Notes under the pieces: generated by a model | Told to the model about the DNA's origin: nothing | Database searches by the model: none | What the model saw: the letters and a program-made list of their open reading frames with translations, nothing else | Translations under genes and position numbers: made by a program | Source of the DNA: Wenzhouxiangella sp. | Lineage (GTDB): Bacteria > Pseudomonadota > Gammaproteobacteria > Xanthomonadales > Wenzhouxiangellaceae | Direction of reading: 5' to 3' | DNA length: 64,000 nt | Assembly: GCA_007134485.1 (NCBI GenBank) | Contig: SLKT01000099.1 | Coordinates: forward strand, 18,889-82,888 | Shown: positions 63,510 to 64,000 of the stretch, piece after piece | How positions within the stretch are numbered: position 1 is the stretch's first letter | How the letters are laid out: each line of letters starts with the position of its first letter

Positions 63510-63771
63510 ATCGCATTCAGCCGAAGTGTGGCTTTCGTCAGCAAGGCAGCGAAACGCCGCTGTAGTCGTTCTACAGCAAGTTTCGATAACGCAGTCTGAC
63601 GAAAGCCACACTGCGGCCTGTTATTTAAATTCAATTGGTTAGGGGCATCAAGCAGGCCCCGACTCTGCGTTCTCGCTCTTGCCAATGGAATCACCATTGC
63701 CTGCGAGCGACGCCTTGATTCGGGGCCTGCTTGAAGCCCTGAATGTGATCTACATACCTGCCGGGTTAATA
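63488..63771. mobile_element. MITE-like element with 33-bp terminal inverted repeats and two nested hairpins
   Basis: Terminal inverted repeats 63488-63520 and 63739-63771 (one mismatch; outer 25 bp perfect; tip TTAACCCGGCAGGTATGTAG flanked by TA on both sides). Inside are hairpin 1 (arms 63525-63541 and 63596-63612, 17 bp perfect, AGTGTGGCTTTCGTCAG, enclosing CGAAAC/GTTTCG and GCTGTAG-TCGTT-CTACAGC) and hairpin 2 (63648-63662 and 63720-63734, 15 bp perfect, TCAAGCAGGCCCCGA, enclosing CAATGG/CCATTG). No transposase. TA flanks suit a Tc1/IS630-type mobiliser, but this is inference. Its left end forms the 3' end of the dehydrogenase gene. Confidence 0.72.
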
Positions 63772-63896
63772 ACTGAGGGGCCGGCCCCGAACAAGATGGC
63801 TCGAAACCCTGCCTCTGCATTTGCGCCAGTAATGTGAGTCTGCACTTATGAGCACCATGTACAATGACGGCCATTGCACGGTTGGAGTTGTAGTCG

Positions 63897-64000
63897 ATGA
63901 CCATCATGGACCGTTTGCTGACGGCGGGCTTTCGTCACAACAGCAAGCGCCTGACCCGCTTTGACGGCCTGACGCCCAGTCACAACCTGCCTGAGCCCGA
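63897..64000 (+). CDS. Start of an unidentified gene (truncated by window)
   Basis: An open frame from ATG 63897 (ATG 63906 also in frame), with GGAG about ten bases upstream, runs to the edge: begins TIMDRLLTAGFRHNSKRLTR and continues with FDGLTPSHNLPEP. The gap 63772-63896 has no other gene. The translated part resembles no family I can name. Confidence 0.45.
   Translation, partial: MTIMDRLLTAGFRHNSKRLTRFDGLTPSHNLPEP

Noticed and set aside
63449..63907. 152-residue minus-strand frame over the palindromic element
   Set aside because: It runs through inverted repeats and overlaps the end of a real gene; its peptide repeats simply reflect the terminal repeat.

Overview
This 64 kb window looks like chromosome from a free-living gammaproteobacterium, GC-rich by eye. 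The gene order (rpsB-tsf-pyrH-frr-uppS-cdsA-rseP-bamA-skp-lpxD-fabZ-lpxA-lpxB-rnhB, pyrG-kdsA-eno, rluD-pgeF divergent from bamD, wrbA-DUF2069, FimV), the ECF sigma factor/Ser-Thr kinase-TPR modules and secreted proteins carrying an I-F-x-D-R-F-E motif all suggest the Xanthomonadales/Wenzhouxiangella neighbourhood. That placement is inference; no rRNA or tRNA gene was seen.

Layout. 1-4.1 kb: a Ser/Thr kinase-TPR gene running off the left edge, divergent from a DUF285-repeat secreted protein gene split by one in-frame TAG. 4.3-9.6 kb: ECF sigma factor translationally coupled to a second kinase-TPR protein, then a secreted cupin and a His-rich TPR protein. 9.6-16.2 kb: DUF2237, M1 aminopeptidase lipoprotein, folA, an orphan ECF sigma factor, MscS channel and trhO. 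16.3-30.2 kb: the translation/envelope supercluster from rpsB to rnhB, without dxr and without dnaE at the end. 30.5-36.1 kb: a secreted hydrolase with a partner protein, acyP, a thioredoxin-like protein, YihY, ArsC, WrbA and DUF2069. 36-43.6 kb: a large unknown secreted protein, a one-domain asparaginase, a structured 470 bp region, gcvT, and an iron ABC permease/binding-protein pair behind a Fur-box-like site. 43.7-53.9 kb: a secreted protein ending IFADRFE, eno-kdsA-pyrG, pgeF-rluD, bamD, ispA, queC. 53.9-61.6 kb: FimV, a GT-C-like membrane protein and a three-gene operon resembling the DprE1/DprE2/DPPR-synthase pathway for polyprenyl-phosphate pentose. 61.8-64 kb: a cytochrome c/sorbosone dehydrogenase-like secreted protein whose 3' end lies inside a palindromic MITE-like element, then the start of an unidentified gene.

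How it works together. Most of the window is envelope biology: lipid A (lpxD, lpxA, lpxB, kdsA), undecaprenyl and polyprenyl supply (uppS, ispA), phospholipids (cdsA), outer-membrane assembly (bamA, bamD, skp, rseP), and a predicted polyprenyl-phospho-pentose donor pathway with a candidate user glycosyltransferase. The kinase/sigma modules are probably sensory. The most unusual items are the nested-palindrome element (63488-63771) with a solo end at 4086-4121, the structured region upstream of gcvT, the families of purine-rich 7-8-mer intergenic repeats, the DprE-like operon, and the IFxDRFE motif.
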